The notes beneath the pieces were generated by a model that was not told where the DNA came from, searched no databases, and saw only the letters and a list, made by a program, of their open reading frames with translations. The position numbers and the translations under genes were made by a program. Shown one piece after another: positions 22,567 through 30,116 of a stretch of 64,000 bases of DNA. Location: positions 220,239-284,238 of the forward strand of contig NZ_BSTT01000007.1 of NCBI RefSeq assembly GCF_030269685.1, read 5' to 3'. The stretch's first letter is position 1; every line of letters begins with the position of its first letter. This stretch comes from Actinomycetospora sp. NBRC 106378 (GTDB taxonomy: Bacteria > Actinomycetota > Actinomycetes > Mycobacteriales > Pseudonocardiaceae).

Positions 22567-24246
22567 GAGTTCTCGCACCAGGTCGTCCAGGCCCAGTGAC
22601 CCCTGGGCCAGGGCGGCGGCGTGCCAGGAGGGGAGGTCGAAGTCCGCCCCCTGACGGCTCGCGCGCCGCCGGGCCTCGTCGCGCCCCGCCAGCCAGGCCC
22701 GTTCGCCGAGCTTGTAGCCGATCGCCTGCCCCGGACCGCCGAGATAGCGGATCAGTTCGGAGTCGAGCATCTCCGACGAACGCCCGCTGTGGCGCCCGAA
22801 GAACTCCCGCGCCAGCTCCGGCGTCCACCGCTCCCCCGCGCCGACCGGGGAGTCGTCCGGGATCGGCAGCCTCAGGTGCATGCCGAGGTCGATCACGACG
22901 CGGATCGCCCGCAGCATCTGCGCGTCGAGGTAGCCGAGGCGCGACCCCGGGTCGGCGTGGAAGCCCAGCTCGTCCATGAGCCGCTCCGCGTACAGCGCCC
23001 AGCCCTCGATGTTCGCGCTCACCATCCCGACCACCGAGGTCTGGAACAGCGACAGGCGCCCGGCGTGCAGCGGCCACGAGGCGAGCTGCAGGTGATGACC
23101 GGGAACGCCCTCGTGGTACCAGGTCGAGTAGAGACCCCACATCGGGTAGCGGTCGTCCGAGGACGCCGGGAGCCACGTGCGGCCCGGTCGGGCGAAGTCC
23201 ATCGACGGCGGCGTGTAGTACGGCGCGGCGGCGCTCCCGGCCGGCGCGAGTCGGGCCTCGACCGCGCGGATCGGGCCCGACAGGTCGAACTGCGTCCCGT
23301 CCAGCCCGGCGATCGTCGCGTCCATGATCGCCTGCAGGTGCGCCACGGCGGCGTCGCCACCGACGATGACCTCGCCCGCGGTGTCGAGGTGCGCCATCGC
23401 GGTCGCCGCGTCCGCGCCCGGCAGCACCCGCTCCGCCTCGACCGCCATCTCGTCGCGCAGCCGGCGGAACTCCGACCAGCCCCACGCGTAGACCTCGTCG
23501 ACGTCGAGGTCGGCACCGTTCCAGTAGCGCGCCGCGATCCGGTAGCGCTCGGCGCCGACGGCGTCCGGCGTCCCCTCGGCCGCGGGCAGGTACTCCGCGA
23601 GCAGCCAGTCCCGCAGGCCCGCGAGGCTCCCGGCGGCCGCTGCGGCGCCCCGGTCGAGCTCGGCCCGGACGCCGGGGCCGACCTCGGCCCCGCGCGCGAA
23701 CCCCGAGAACCAGCCGCGCCCGCCGTCGTCGTCGAGCCAGGCCCGCAGCTGCGCGGCGACCCGCACCACCTGCCGCGGCGCCGCGAACAGGCCCCGTCGT
23801 CGTCCCTCCTCCAGCGAGCGGCGGTAGCCCTCCAGCGCGGCCGGGACGCGGGCGGAACGCCGGGCCACCGCGGCCCAGTCGTCCTCGGTCGCCGTCGGCA
23901 TCAGCGTGAAGGCGGTCCGCACGCCGGCGGTCGGCCCGAACAGCTCCTGGACCGCCCGCAGCGGCTCGCCGGAGGAGCTGTGTGCCAGCTCCGCCTCCAG
24001 CCGTTCCGCGAGCAGGCGGGCACACCGGCGCTCGTCGGCGTCGGTGGGTGCGGGCAGGGCCGTGAGCCGGGAGAGGGTGTCCCGCCGGACGTCCTCACCG
24101 GCGGCGATCCCGTCGGGCGAGAGGTCGGGCAGCTCGTCGAGGTGGTCGTTCCACCCGAGGTGGCCCGCGAGGATCGGGTCGAGGGCCGCGAGGCGGTGGA
24201 CGTGGTCGTCGGCCAGGTCGCGCACGGCGCGCTGCGGATCGCTCAT
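22552..24246 (-). CDS. DUF885 family protein, probable metallo-carboxypeptidase-like enzyme
   Basis: A 564-residue protein of the DUF885 family. The zinc-peptidase-like motif is YHEGVPGHHLQLASW near residue 383 (HEG-x-PGHH); LFQTSVVGMVSANIEGWALY supplies the downstream Glu, and RVVIDLGMHLR is also conserved. Family members are soluble or exported putative peptidases; no signal peptide is visible here (MSDPQRAVRDLADDHVHRL). Start ATG at 24246 is 44 bases from the divergent transketolase-like gene. The last codons (Ala-Gly-Glu-His-stop) are read from a family A palindrome, so the element has shaped the protein's C-terminus. Confidence 0.82.
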   Translation of the reverse strand: MSDPQRAVRDLADDHVHRLAALDPILAGHLGWNDHLDELPDLSPDGIAAGEDVRRDTLSRLTALPAPTDADERRCARLLAERLEAELAHSSSGEPLRAVQELFGPTAGVRTAFTLMPTATEDDWAAVARRSARVPAALEGYRRSLEEGRRRGLFAAPRQVVRVAAQLRAWLDDDGGRGWFSGFARGAEVGPGVRAELDRGAAAAAGSLAGLRDWLLAEYLPAAEGTPDAVGAERYRIAARYWNGADLDVDEVYAWGWSEFRRLRDEMAVEAERVLPGADAATAMAHLDTAGEVIVGGDAAVAHLQAIMDATIAGLDGTQFDLSGPIRAVEARLAPAGSAAAPYYTPPSMDFARPGRTWLPASSDDRYPMWGLYSTWYHEGVPGHHLQLASWPLHAGRLSLFQTSVVGMVSANIEGWALYAERLMDELGFHADPGSRLGYLDAQMLRAIRVVIDLGMHLRLPIPDDSPVGAGERWTPELAREFFGRHSGRSSEMLDSELIRYLGGPGQAIGYKLGERAWLAGRDEARRRASRQGADFDLPSWHAAALAQGSLGLDDLVRELAGEH

Positions 24247-24290
24247 CGGCGTGCAGTGTGCCCCTCCCCCGGCACGGGCACAGGAGGAGT

Positions 24291-26657
24291 GTGTCGACGA
24301 CGCTGCCCGCACCGGCCGACGAGTCCGCCGACCTCGACGTGCTGCGGGACGTCGAGCGCCGCGTGCTCTGGCTCTCCACCGCGATCGTCGACCACGCCAA
24401 CCGCGTCCGGTCCTCGACGGGCGGGGTGAAGGTCGGGGGCCACCAGGCGTCGTCGGCGTCGATCGTCTCGATCATGACGTCGCTGTGGTTCGGCGCCCTG
24501 CGCCCGGAGGACCGCGTCTCGGTCAAGCCGCACGCCTCGCCCGTCCTGCACGCGATCAACCACCTGCTGGGGCGCCTCGACGCGCGCTACCTGACGACGC
24601 TGCGGGAGCAGGGCGGGCTGCAGTCCTACCCGTCGCGCTCGAAGGACCCCGACCCCGTCGACTACTCCACCGGCTCCGTCGGCATCGGCGCCACCGCCCC
24701 GATCTGGGGGGCCATCGCCCGCCGGTACGCCCACGGACTCGGCACGCGGGCGGGCACCGGCCGGCAGTTCTCGCTGGTCGGCGACGCGGAGCTCGACGAG
24801 GGCGCCGTCTGGGAGGCCGTCCTCGACCCGATCGTCCGCGAGCTCGGCGAGGTCACCTGGATCGTCGACTTCAACCGCCAGTCGCTCGACCGCGTCGTCC
24901 CGGACATCTCCGTCACCCGTCTGCAGGGCCTGTTCGAAGCAGCCGGGTGGCAGGTCATCACCGTCAAGTACGGCCGTCTGCTCACCGACCTCTACGCCCG
25001 GGAGGGCGGCGAGGCGCTGCGCCGCCGCATCGACACAATGTCGAACCCGGAGTACCAGCGCCTGCTGCGGTGCAGCGCCGCGGAGCTGCGCGAGCGGCTG
25101 CCGCAGTCGTCGGAGGACCATCCCGACGACGGGGCCGCGATCGGCTCGCTGCTCGGCGAGATCGACGACGACGAGGTCCACGCCGCCATCCGCAACCTCG
25201 GGGGACACGACCTCGGCGCCCTGCTCGACGCCTACGGCCGCATCGACGACACCCGCCCTACGGTGATCTTCGCCTACACCGTCAAGGGCTACGGCCTGGC
25301 CACCCAGGGGCACCCGCAGAACCACTCCTCGCTGCTCTCCGAGGACCAGATGCGCGAGCTCGCCACGTGGGCCGGCACCGACCTCGACGAGCCGTGGGCG
25401 GCGCTCTCCCCCGACTCGGCCGCCGCGCGCCTGTGCGCGGACACGGCGACCCGGCTCGCCCGTCCCGACGAGACCGAGCGCCGCGGCTCCCGGCCCGCGA
25501 GCCAGGACCACGGGCCGGCGGAGCTGCCCGAGGTACCGACCGACGTCGGGCGGACCCCGACCGGCACGGGCACCACCCAGCAGGCCCTCGGCCGCGCGCT
25601 GCTCGACCTCACCCGCTCCGCCCCGGACGCTGCCCGGCGCGTGGTGACCTGCTCCCCCGACGTCGCGAGCTCGACCAACCTCGGCGGCTGGCTGAACAAG
25701 GTCGGGTCGTGGTCGCCGCGCGAACGTCGCGACTGGTTCGAGGACGACGCCGAGACGATCCTGCACTGGAAGGAACGGCCCACCGGGCGGCACATCGAGC
25801 TCGGGATCGCCGAGACCAACCTCGTCGGGCTGCTCGGCGAGCTCGGGGCGACCTGGTCGCGCTGGGGCGAGCCGCTCCTGCCGATCGGGGTGCTCTACGA
25901 CCCGTTCGTCGCCCGCGCCCTCGAGCCCTGGGCGTTCGGGATGTACGCGGGCGGCCAGTCGATCCTCGTCGGCACCCCGTCCGGGGTGTCGCTCGCGCCC
26001 GAGGGCGGGGCGCACCAGTCGATCACCACCCCGTCGATCGGGCTGGAGCAGCCGGGCTGCACCGCGTTCGAGCCCGCCTTCGCCGTCGAGGTGACCTGGT
26101 GCCTGCTCGACGGGCTCGGCCGCCTGGGCCGGCCCGACGGCTCGTCGACCTACCTGCGGCTCTCGACCCGGCCGGTCGACCAGTCGATCGCGGCGGTGCC
26201 CGACGACGCGGCCGCCCGCGAGCGACGCCGGCGCCAGGTGGTGGGCGGCGGCTACCTGCTGCGGCGCAGCGAGCGGCGCCCGCAGGTGACGATCGCGGCG
26301 ATGGGCGCCGTCGTCCCGCAGGCGTGCGAGGCCGCCGAGCGGCTCGACGCGCTCGGACACCCGGCCGACGTCGTCGTCGTGACCAGCGGGGACCTGCTCT
26401 TCCGGGCCCTCGACACCGGCGACCGGGCCGTGCTGGACGCGGCCCTCCCGGCGGACCGCGCGGCGCCGCTCGTCACGGTGCTCGACGGGCACCCGCACAC
26501 GCTGGCGTTCCTCGCGGGCGTCCACCGGGTGCGGGCGAAGCACCTGGGCGTGCGGACCTTCGGCCAGTCGTCCGACCTCGCCGACGCCTACGCCGCGCAC
26601 GGCATCGACGCCGACGGGATCGTGACGGCGGGGCTGGAGTGTGCCGAAGGCTCGTGA
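24291..26657 (+). CDS. Stand-alone pyruvate-dehydrogenase E1/transketolase-like ThDP enzyme
   Basis: A 788-residue thiamine-diphosphate enzyme. The N-terminal half has KVGGHQASSASIVSIMTSLW and the ThDP/Mg motif GDAELDEGAVWEAVLDP with VTWIVDFNRQSLD. The pyrimidine-binding half has HIELGIAETNLVGLLGELGA and SLAPEGGAHQSITTPSIG. It resembles homodimeric AceE but is about 100 residues shorter, and no E2/E3 genes are nearby. Its 2-oxo acid or ketose substrate cannot be fixed. GTG at 24291 follows AGGAGG closely. The TGA stop lies at the edge of a family A palindrome. Confidence 0.8.
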   Translation: MSTTLPAPADESADLDVLRDVERRVLWLSTAIVDHANRVRSSTGGVKVGGHQASSASIVSIMTSLWFGALRPEDRVSVKPHASPVLHAINHLLGRLDARYLTTLREQGGLQSYPSRSKDPDPVDYSTGSVGIGATAPIWGAIARRYAHGLGTRAGTGRQFSLVGDAELDEGAVWEAVLDPIVRELGEVTWIVDFNRQSLDRVVPDISVTRLQGLFEAAGWQVITVKYGRLLTDLYAREGGEALRRRIDTMSNPEYQRLLRCSAAELRERLPQSSEDHPDDGAAIGSLLGEIDDDEVHAAIRNLGGHDLGALLDAYGRIDDTRPTVIFAYTVKGYGLATQGHPQNHSSLLSEDQMRELATWAGTDLDEPWAALSPDSAAARLCADTATRLARPDETERRGSRPASQDHGPAELPEVPTDVGRTPTGTGTTQQALGRALLDLTRSAPDAARRVVTCSPDVASSTNLGGWLNKVGSWSPRERRDWFEDDAETILHWKERPTGRHIELGIAETNLVGLLGELGATWSRWGEPLLPIGVLYDPFVARALEPWAFGMYAGGQSILVGTPSGVSLAPEGGAHQSITTPSIGLEQPGCTAFEPAFAVEVTWCLLDGLGRLGRPDGSSTYLRLSTRPVDQSIAAVPDDAAARERRRRQVVGGGYLLRRSERRPQVTIAAMGAVVPQACEAAERLDALGHPADVVVVTSGDLLFRALDTGDRAVLDAALPADRAAPLVTVLDGHPHTLAFLAGVHRVRAKHLGVRTFGQSSDLADAYAAHGIDADGIVTAGLECAEGS

Positions 26658-26710
26658 GCACTAATCCGTGCTCCAGCACGGATTAGTGCTCACCTGCGCG
26701 AAGCGCACCT
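26654..26710. repeat. Palindromic element family A, copy 4
   Basis: A perfect 19-base inverted repeat, GTGAGCACTAATCCGTGCT, spans 26654-26693 with a 2-base loop. Its first bases contain the TGA stop of the ThDP enzyme gene. The flank to 26710, read on the minus strand, is AGGTGCGCTTCGCGCAGGTG, almost the same leader as copies 1 and 3. That flank begins immediately after the TAG stop of the convergent small secreted protein gene. It is probably a bidirectional terminator. Confidence 0.85.
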
Positions 26711-26992
26711 CTATTCGAACGGGCCGTCCTTGACCAGGCCGCCGGCCGGGCCCTCGGCGTACCGGTAGTCGGCGTCCGGCACCTTCGTCTCGGTGCCGTC
26801 GGCACCCTGGGGGCGGTTGCCGTCCACGTTCGACGCGTCCTGGCTCTGGGCCAGGAGGTCCGAGCCGATCGCGGACACGGCGGTCACGGCCTGGAGGGGG
26901 CTCTGGCTCTCGTCGGCCTGCGCCACGCCCGCGAGCAGCGGGAGGGTGGCGCCGGCGAGCCCGAGCGCGGCGAGCGGCTTGCGGAGGGACAC
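26711..26992 (-). CDS. Small secreted protein
   Basis: A 93-residue protein with a Sec-type signal peptide: VSLRKPLAALGLAGATLPLL, then a cleavage-like AQA before DESQSP at about residue 27. The mature part is about 66 residues, polar and acidic (NRPQGADGTETKVPDADYRYAEG), with no cysteines. I recognise no family. GTG at 26992 follows AGGAGCACCC. It lies 23 bases after the 2Fe-2S subunit gene in the same direction, so it is co-transcribed with the molybdenum hydroxylase and may accompany it outside the membrane. Confidence 0.65.
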   Translation of the reverse strand: MSLRKPLAALGLAGATLPLLAGVAQADESQSPLQAVTAVSAIGSDLLAQSQDASNVDGNRPQGADGTETKVPDADYRYAEGPAGGLVKDGPFE

Positions 26993-27015
26993 GGGTGCTC
27001 CTGGTTCTCTCGGGG

Positions 27016-27495
27016 TCACATCTTCTCCGCGCCGGCCTTGATGGCCTCGCGGATGCGGTTGTAGGTGCCGCAGCGACAGATGTTGCGCAGCTCCTCGATC
27101 GCGGCGTCGTCGACCTCGCGGCCCTCCGCCCGGCACTGCCGGACCTTGGCGACCGCGGCCATGATCTGGCCCGGCTGGCAGTAGCCGCACTGCGCGACGT
27201 CGTTGTCGATCCACGCCTGCTGCATCGGGTGCAGGTCGCCGCCGGGCGCGGTGTCGGCGAGCCCCTCGATCGTGGTGACCTCGTCGGTCGGCTTGACCGC
27301 CCCGACCGGCACCGAGCAGGGGTTGAACGCCTTGCCGTTGATGTGGCTCGTGCACGCCTTGCAGACGTTGATGCCGCAGCCGTACTTGGGGCCGGTGACC
27401 CCGAGCAGGTCGCGGATGACCCACAGGAGGCGGACGTCGTCCTCGACCTCGACGTCCACCGTCTCGCCGTTGAGCTTGAAGGTGTGGTTGGGCAT
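27016..27495 (-). CDS. 2Fe-2S subunit of a molybdenum hydroxylase (isoquinoline 1-oxidoreductase alpha-like)
   Basis: A 159-residue iron-sulfur protein. The plant-type 2Fe-2S cluster motif is YGCGINVCKAC with a fourth Cys in FNPCSVP. The C-terminal helical domain carries the second cluster in QCGYCQPGQIM and NICRCGTYNRIREAI. This is the small subunit of xanthine-oxidase-family enzymes (IorA, aldehyde oxidases, CO dehydrogenase), and it passes electrons from the molybdenum centre. It follows the large-subunit gene by 13 bases. No FAD subunit gene is present, as in the two-subunit IorAB type that donates to cytochromes. Confidence 0.88.
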   Translation of the reverse strand: MPNHTFKLNGETVDVEVEDDVRLLWVIRDLLGVTGPKYGCGINVCKACTSHINGKAFNPCSVPVGAVKPTDEVTTIEGLADTAPGGDLHPMQQAWIDNDVAQCGYCQPGQIMAAVAKVRQCRAEGREVDDAAIEELRNICRCGTYNRIREAIKAGAEKM

Positions 27496-27508
27496 GCGGG
27501 TCTCCTCG

Positions 27509-29866
27509 TCAGAACGTGGTCTCGAGGCCGTTGACCGGCGACGGCGGCACGGGCGGGGACGTCGGGTAGGGCGTGAAGGGCAGCGGGTCCTTGTGGTCCA
27601 GCGGGAAGTAGCTCGGCGTCTTCCCGGTGGCCCGCACGTAGGCGCAGGCGATCGCGCCGCACGTCGCGGCGACGCCGAACTCGCCGACTCCCCCGGGTTC
27701 CGGCGCGTCGGAGTCGTCGACGACGATGATGTTCATCTCCGGCGGGGTGTTCCACTGCCGGGTGTAGAAGTAGTTGTCCCAGCTCGCCTCGACGAAGTGG
27801 CCGTCGGTGAGGTGCAGGCTGGAGGTCAGCGTCATCGCCAGCGCGTCGTTGATCCCGCCCATCATCTGGGCGCGGACGCCCCGCGGGTTGATGACGAGGC
27901 CGACGTCGACGACGTAGGTCACCTTGGTGACGCGGGGGCCGGTGCGGGCCGAACGGATCTCGCGGTTGACCGTCTCCGGGCGGCAGTCGAGCTCGACGAC
28001 CGCGCAGGCCACGCCCTTGTACTCGACGTGCATGCCGATGCCCTGGGCGGTGCCGTCGGCCATCGACTTCCCCCAGTCCGCCTCCTTCGCGGCCCGGTCG
28101 ACGACCTTCTTCCAGCGCTCGAGCTTGGTGAACTCGCTCCGGAACTCGTACGGGTCCTTGCCCATCCGTGCGGCGATCCGGTCGACCATCAGCTCACGCG
28201 CCGTCGCCACGTCCGGGGAGTAGATGTTGCGCATCGAGCTGGTGTTGAAGCGCATGTCGACCTCGCTGAGGAAGTTCGTCGACACACCGAAGTTGTAGGG
28301 CGTCACCTGCGTGGTCACGAAGATGCTCTCGGAGACCGTGAGGTTCCCGCCGGGCACCTTCTGCGCCGTTGCCGTGATCGCCTCGGACAGGCCGGGATTG
28401 ACCTCGGTCGCCACGCTGGTGTGCCGGATCTCGAAGCTCGACACCGCGTCGCCGGTGACGTTCGCGCGGATGCGCGTCGTGGCCATCGGGTGGACCCGGC
28501 CCTGCCGCGAGTCGTCGGAGCGGGTCCACATGAGCTTCACCGGCTTGCCCATGGCCTGCGAGACCTCGGCGGCCTCGAGCGCAGCGTCGTAGAAGAGCTT
28601 GCGACCGAACGAGCCGCCGCCCTCCATGACGTGGAAGGTGACCGCGTTCTGCGGGATCCCGAGCTTGCGCGCGATGTCGTTCTGCGCGGCGATGGGGCTC
28701 TTGGCCGGCCCCCAGATCGTGGCGCTGTTCGCGCGGACGTCGGCGATGGCGCAGTTGGTCTCGAGCGAGGAGTTGCTGCGGAAGTAGAAGACGTGCTCGC
28801 TCTCGAGGGTCGTCCCGAGCCCCTTCGGCGCGGCGAGCGGCAGCTCCCCGCGGCGGAGCTTGCGCAGGACCGACTCGTCGTCCTCCCCCGACACCGTGCC
28901 GGCCGCCCAGGTGACCTCGAGGGCGTTCACGGCGTCGATGCACTGGCCGTAGGTCTTCGCCCGCACGGCCACGCCGGTGCCGACCTTGACCACGTCGGTG
29001 ACGCCGGGCATGGCCCGGATCGCTGCCAGGTTGCCGACCGAGCGGGGGAACCCGTTGAGGTCGGGCGCGCGGCAGATGACGGTGGGCAGCGCGTCCGGGA
29101 TCTTCAGGTCGGTCGTGAACTTCTTCTTGCCCGTCACCATGGCCAGGGCGTCGGACTTGGTCCGGGCCTTGCCGATGACGGTGAACTTCTCGCGGTCCTT
29201 GAGCACCACGTTCGCGGCCTCGGTGACGGGGGCCGCCGCCTTCGTGGTGAGGTCGCCGAAGGGCAGGGACTTCCCGTTCGGGCCGGTGATGAGGCCCTGG
29301 CGGCTCGTGAGGACCGAGACGTCCTGGTCGAGCTCGTTGGCGGCCGCCCCGAGGAGACGGCCCTGGGCCAGCGCCGCCGCGACCCGGATCGGGGTGTAGG
29401 TGCTGAAGGTGGTGCTGGAGCCGCCGGTGAGCTGGTTGAACACCAGCTCCGGCCGGGCGTCGGCGAGGGTGACCACGACCTGGTCGGGGTCGAGGTTCAT
29501 CTCCTCGGCGATGATCATCTGCGTCGAGGTGATGATGCCCTGGCCGTTCTCCGACCGTGGGATCGCGAAGGAGACCGTGCCGTCCTTGTTCACCTTGACG
29601 GTGATGAGGTTGGCGGTCGGCCGCGCGCTGTCCCGGATGACGTCGAGCAGGTCGTAGAGCTCGGCGGGCTGCGGGGCCGAGGGCAGGGCCACGGCCGACG
29701 CGTCCGGCACCGAGTCGAACAGCGTCTGGCGACCGATCTCGGCGGCGGTGACCAGCACCGGCGCCGCGACCAGGAGCCCGAGGAAGCTGCGCCGCTTCAC
29801 GTCCGCGCGGTGCGCGGGCTCGGCGGTCGGTCGCGAGCGCGTGGTGGTCGCTCGGTGAGTGGGCAT
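27509..29866 (-). CDS. Molybdopterin-binding large subunit, Tat-exported (isoquinoline 1-oxidoreductase beta-like)
   Basis: A 785-residue enzyme subunit. A Tat signal is visible: KRRSFLGLLVAAPVLVTAA at about residues 24-42. The body matches the IorB/aldehyde oxidase large subunit: PRSENGQGIITSTQMIIAEE, LTGGSSTTFSTYTPIR, MEGGGSFGRKLFYDAALEAA and the closing EPGGVGEFGVAATCGAIACA with a Glu expected at the active site. It hydroxylates an aldehyde or N-heterocycle at the molybdenum cofactor outside the cytoplasm. The co-exported 2Fe-2S partner has no Tat signal and would travel with it. Start ATG is at 29866, with a 250-base upstream region. Confidence 0.85.
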   Translation of the reverse strand: MPTHRATTTRSRPTAEPAHRADVKRRSFLGLLVAAPVLVTAAEIGRQTLFDSVPDASAVALPSAPQPAELYDLLDVIRDSARPTANLITVKVNKDGTVSFAIPRSENGQGIITSTQMIIAEEMNLDPDQVVVTLADARPELVFNQLTGGSSTTFSTYTPIRVAAALAQGRLLGAAANELDQDVSVLTSRQGLITGPNGKSLPFGDLTTKAAAPVTEAANVVLKDREKFTVIGKARTKSDALAMVTGKKKFTTDLKIPDALPTVICRAPDLNGFPRSVGNLAAIRAMPGVTDVVKVGTGVAVRAKTYGQCIDAVNALEVTWAAGTVSGEDDESVLRKLRRGELPLAAPKGLGTTLESEHVFYFRSNSSLETNCAIADVRANSATIWGPAKSPIAAQNDIARKLGIPQNAVTFHVMEGGGSFGRKLFYDAALEAAEVSQAMGKPVKLMWTRSDDSRQGRVHPMATTRIRANVTGDAVSSFEIRHTSVATEVNPGLSEAITATAQKVPGGNLTVSESIFVTTQVTPYNFGVSTNFLSEVDMRFNTSSMRNIYSPDVATARELMVDRIAARMGKDPYEFRSEFTKLERWKKVVDRAAKEADWGKSMADGTAQGIGMHVEYKGVACAVVELDCRPETVNREIRSARTGPRVTKVTYVVDVGLVINPRGVRAQMMGGINDALAMTLTSSLHLTDGHFVEASWDNYFYTRQWNTPPEMNIIVVDDSDAPEPGGVGEFGVAATCGAIACAYVRATGKTPSYFPLDHKDPLPFTPYPTSPPVPPSPVNGLETTF

Positions 29867-30116
29867 CGTCGTCCCTCCCGACAGCGTCCGAACGGCTCAA
29901 GGGGGAGCGGCCGCCTGGACGAGGACTGTGTCGGGGGCCTCAACGAAGTGGAGTTTTAACGGTCACGCGACCGTCCGACGACGGACTGTTGACCGTTCGA
30001 GCACCCGGACGGCGTCACCGCAGGTCAACACCTGTGAAACAGAGATGAAAATCTGTGACTCACTCGATCGGGTGTCGCGGCGCGTCGCACGTCGACACGC
30101 CGGGACACGCTCCCGA
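29867..30116. promoter_or_regulatory. Upstream region of the molybdenum hydroxylase operon and 3' region of poxB
   Basis: No gene is present. AACGGTCA at 29959-29966 and TGACCGTT at 29989-29996 form an inverted repeat, and ACGGTC-ACGC-GACCGT (29960-29975) forms a tighter dyad inside it. These are candidate operator or promoter elements for the leftward operon starting at 29866. Nearer poxB, ACAGA/TCTGT (about 30041-30058) and GATCGGG/CCCGATC (30066-30072 and 30112-30118) can fold and may end the poxB transcript. Confidence 0.4.
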
